NCBI GenBank assembly: GCA_910579305.1
Contig: CAJTTA010000021.1
Location: forward strand, 1 to 33,423
Direction: 5' to 3'
DNA from: an uncultured Muribaculaceae bacterium
GTDB lineage: Bacteria; Bacteroidota; Bacteroidia; Bacteroidales; Muribaculaceae
Length of the DNA: 33,423 nt
In this document: in pieces, positions 33,401 through 33,423 of the stretch
Numbering within the stretch: the first letter of the stretch is position 1
Layout: each line of letters starts with the position of its first letter
Program-made: the position numbers and the translations under genes
Notes under the pieces: model-generated
What the model was told of the DNA's origin: nothing
Database searches by the model: none
Seen by the model: only the letters and a program-made list of their open reading frames with translations

Positions 33401-33423
33401 ATGGGTGGGGGATAGAAAAAGAA

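Overview
This window is almost certainly a chromosomal segment of a member of the Bacteroidota, most plausibly order Bacteroidales and perhaps Muribaculaceae (the family-level guess is inference). Direct support comes from several promoters of the Bacteroidota primary-sigma type (TTTG, 19-21 bp, TAnnTTTG). Gene content fits as well: a GldE-type CNNM/CBS protein, a DUF4919-like secreted protein, a two-domain DUF2027/Smr protein, a YfhO protein, a bacterial inositol-3-phosphate synthase, and a DHHW/MBOAT acyltransferase pair. G+C looks moderate in the genes.

Layout. 1-55: 5' part of a tRNA-Tyr gene (minus), cut by the window edge, with its own promoter. 207-1538: inositol-3-phosphate synthase. 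1823-8766: a tightly packed minus-strand run sufB > phoH > DUF2027/Smr > DUF695-like > MBOAT acyltransferase > DHHW partner, with two one-base stop/start overlaps. 8950-15530: plus-strand genes for a DUF6056-like membrane protein, an Lrp/AsnC regulator with a clear terminator, a YfhO membrane protein, a reduced methyltransferase-like protein and a Xer tyrosine recombinase coupled to it. 15535-20476: a minus-strand export operon (TolC > HlyD > two ABC-2 permeases) with no ATPase gene in it. 20572-21969: MATE exporter. 22125-22838: single-pass membrane protein of unknown function. 22881-24934: GldE-type protein followed by a Sfp-type phosphopantetheinyl transferase. 25100-27701: arginyl-tRNA synthetase and a Bax-inhibitor-1 family protein ending in a strong terminator. 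28872-31887: minus-strand trmN6, a membrane protein, a DUF4919-like protein and a SlyD-like FKBP with a Cys/His-rich tail.

The most unusual material is non-coding. At 27827-28735 there is a repeat island with 35 copies of the heptamer TGA(T/A)TCA, which always contains GANTC. The copies are organised into short perfect palindromes (A), larger cruciforms with a C-run/G-run centre (B and C) and long AT-rich palindromic modules. The whole is tandemly duplicated with a period of about 390-400 bp. A diverged direct copy of part of the unit lies at 32094-32210, so the four genes at 28872-31887 sit between homologous repeats. From about 32280 to 33400 follows a second, unrelated array: degenerate, purine-rich on the plus strand, built on GCTGAGAGT-like words, with a clear 196-bp internal duplication. 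I found no credible gene in either array. I do not recognise either as a named element; the first is my best candidate for something undescribed.
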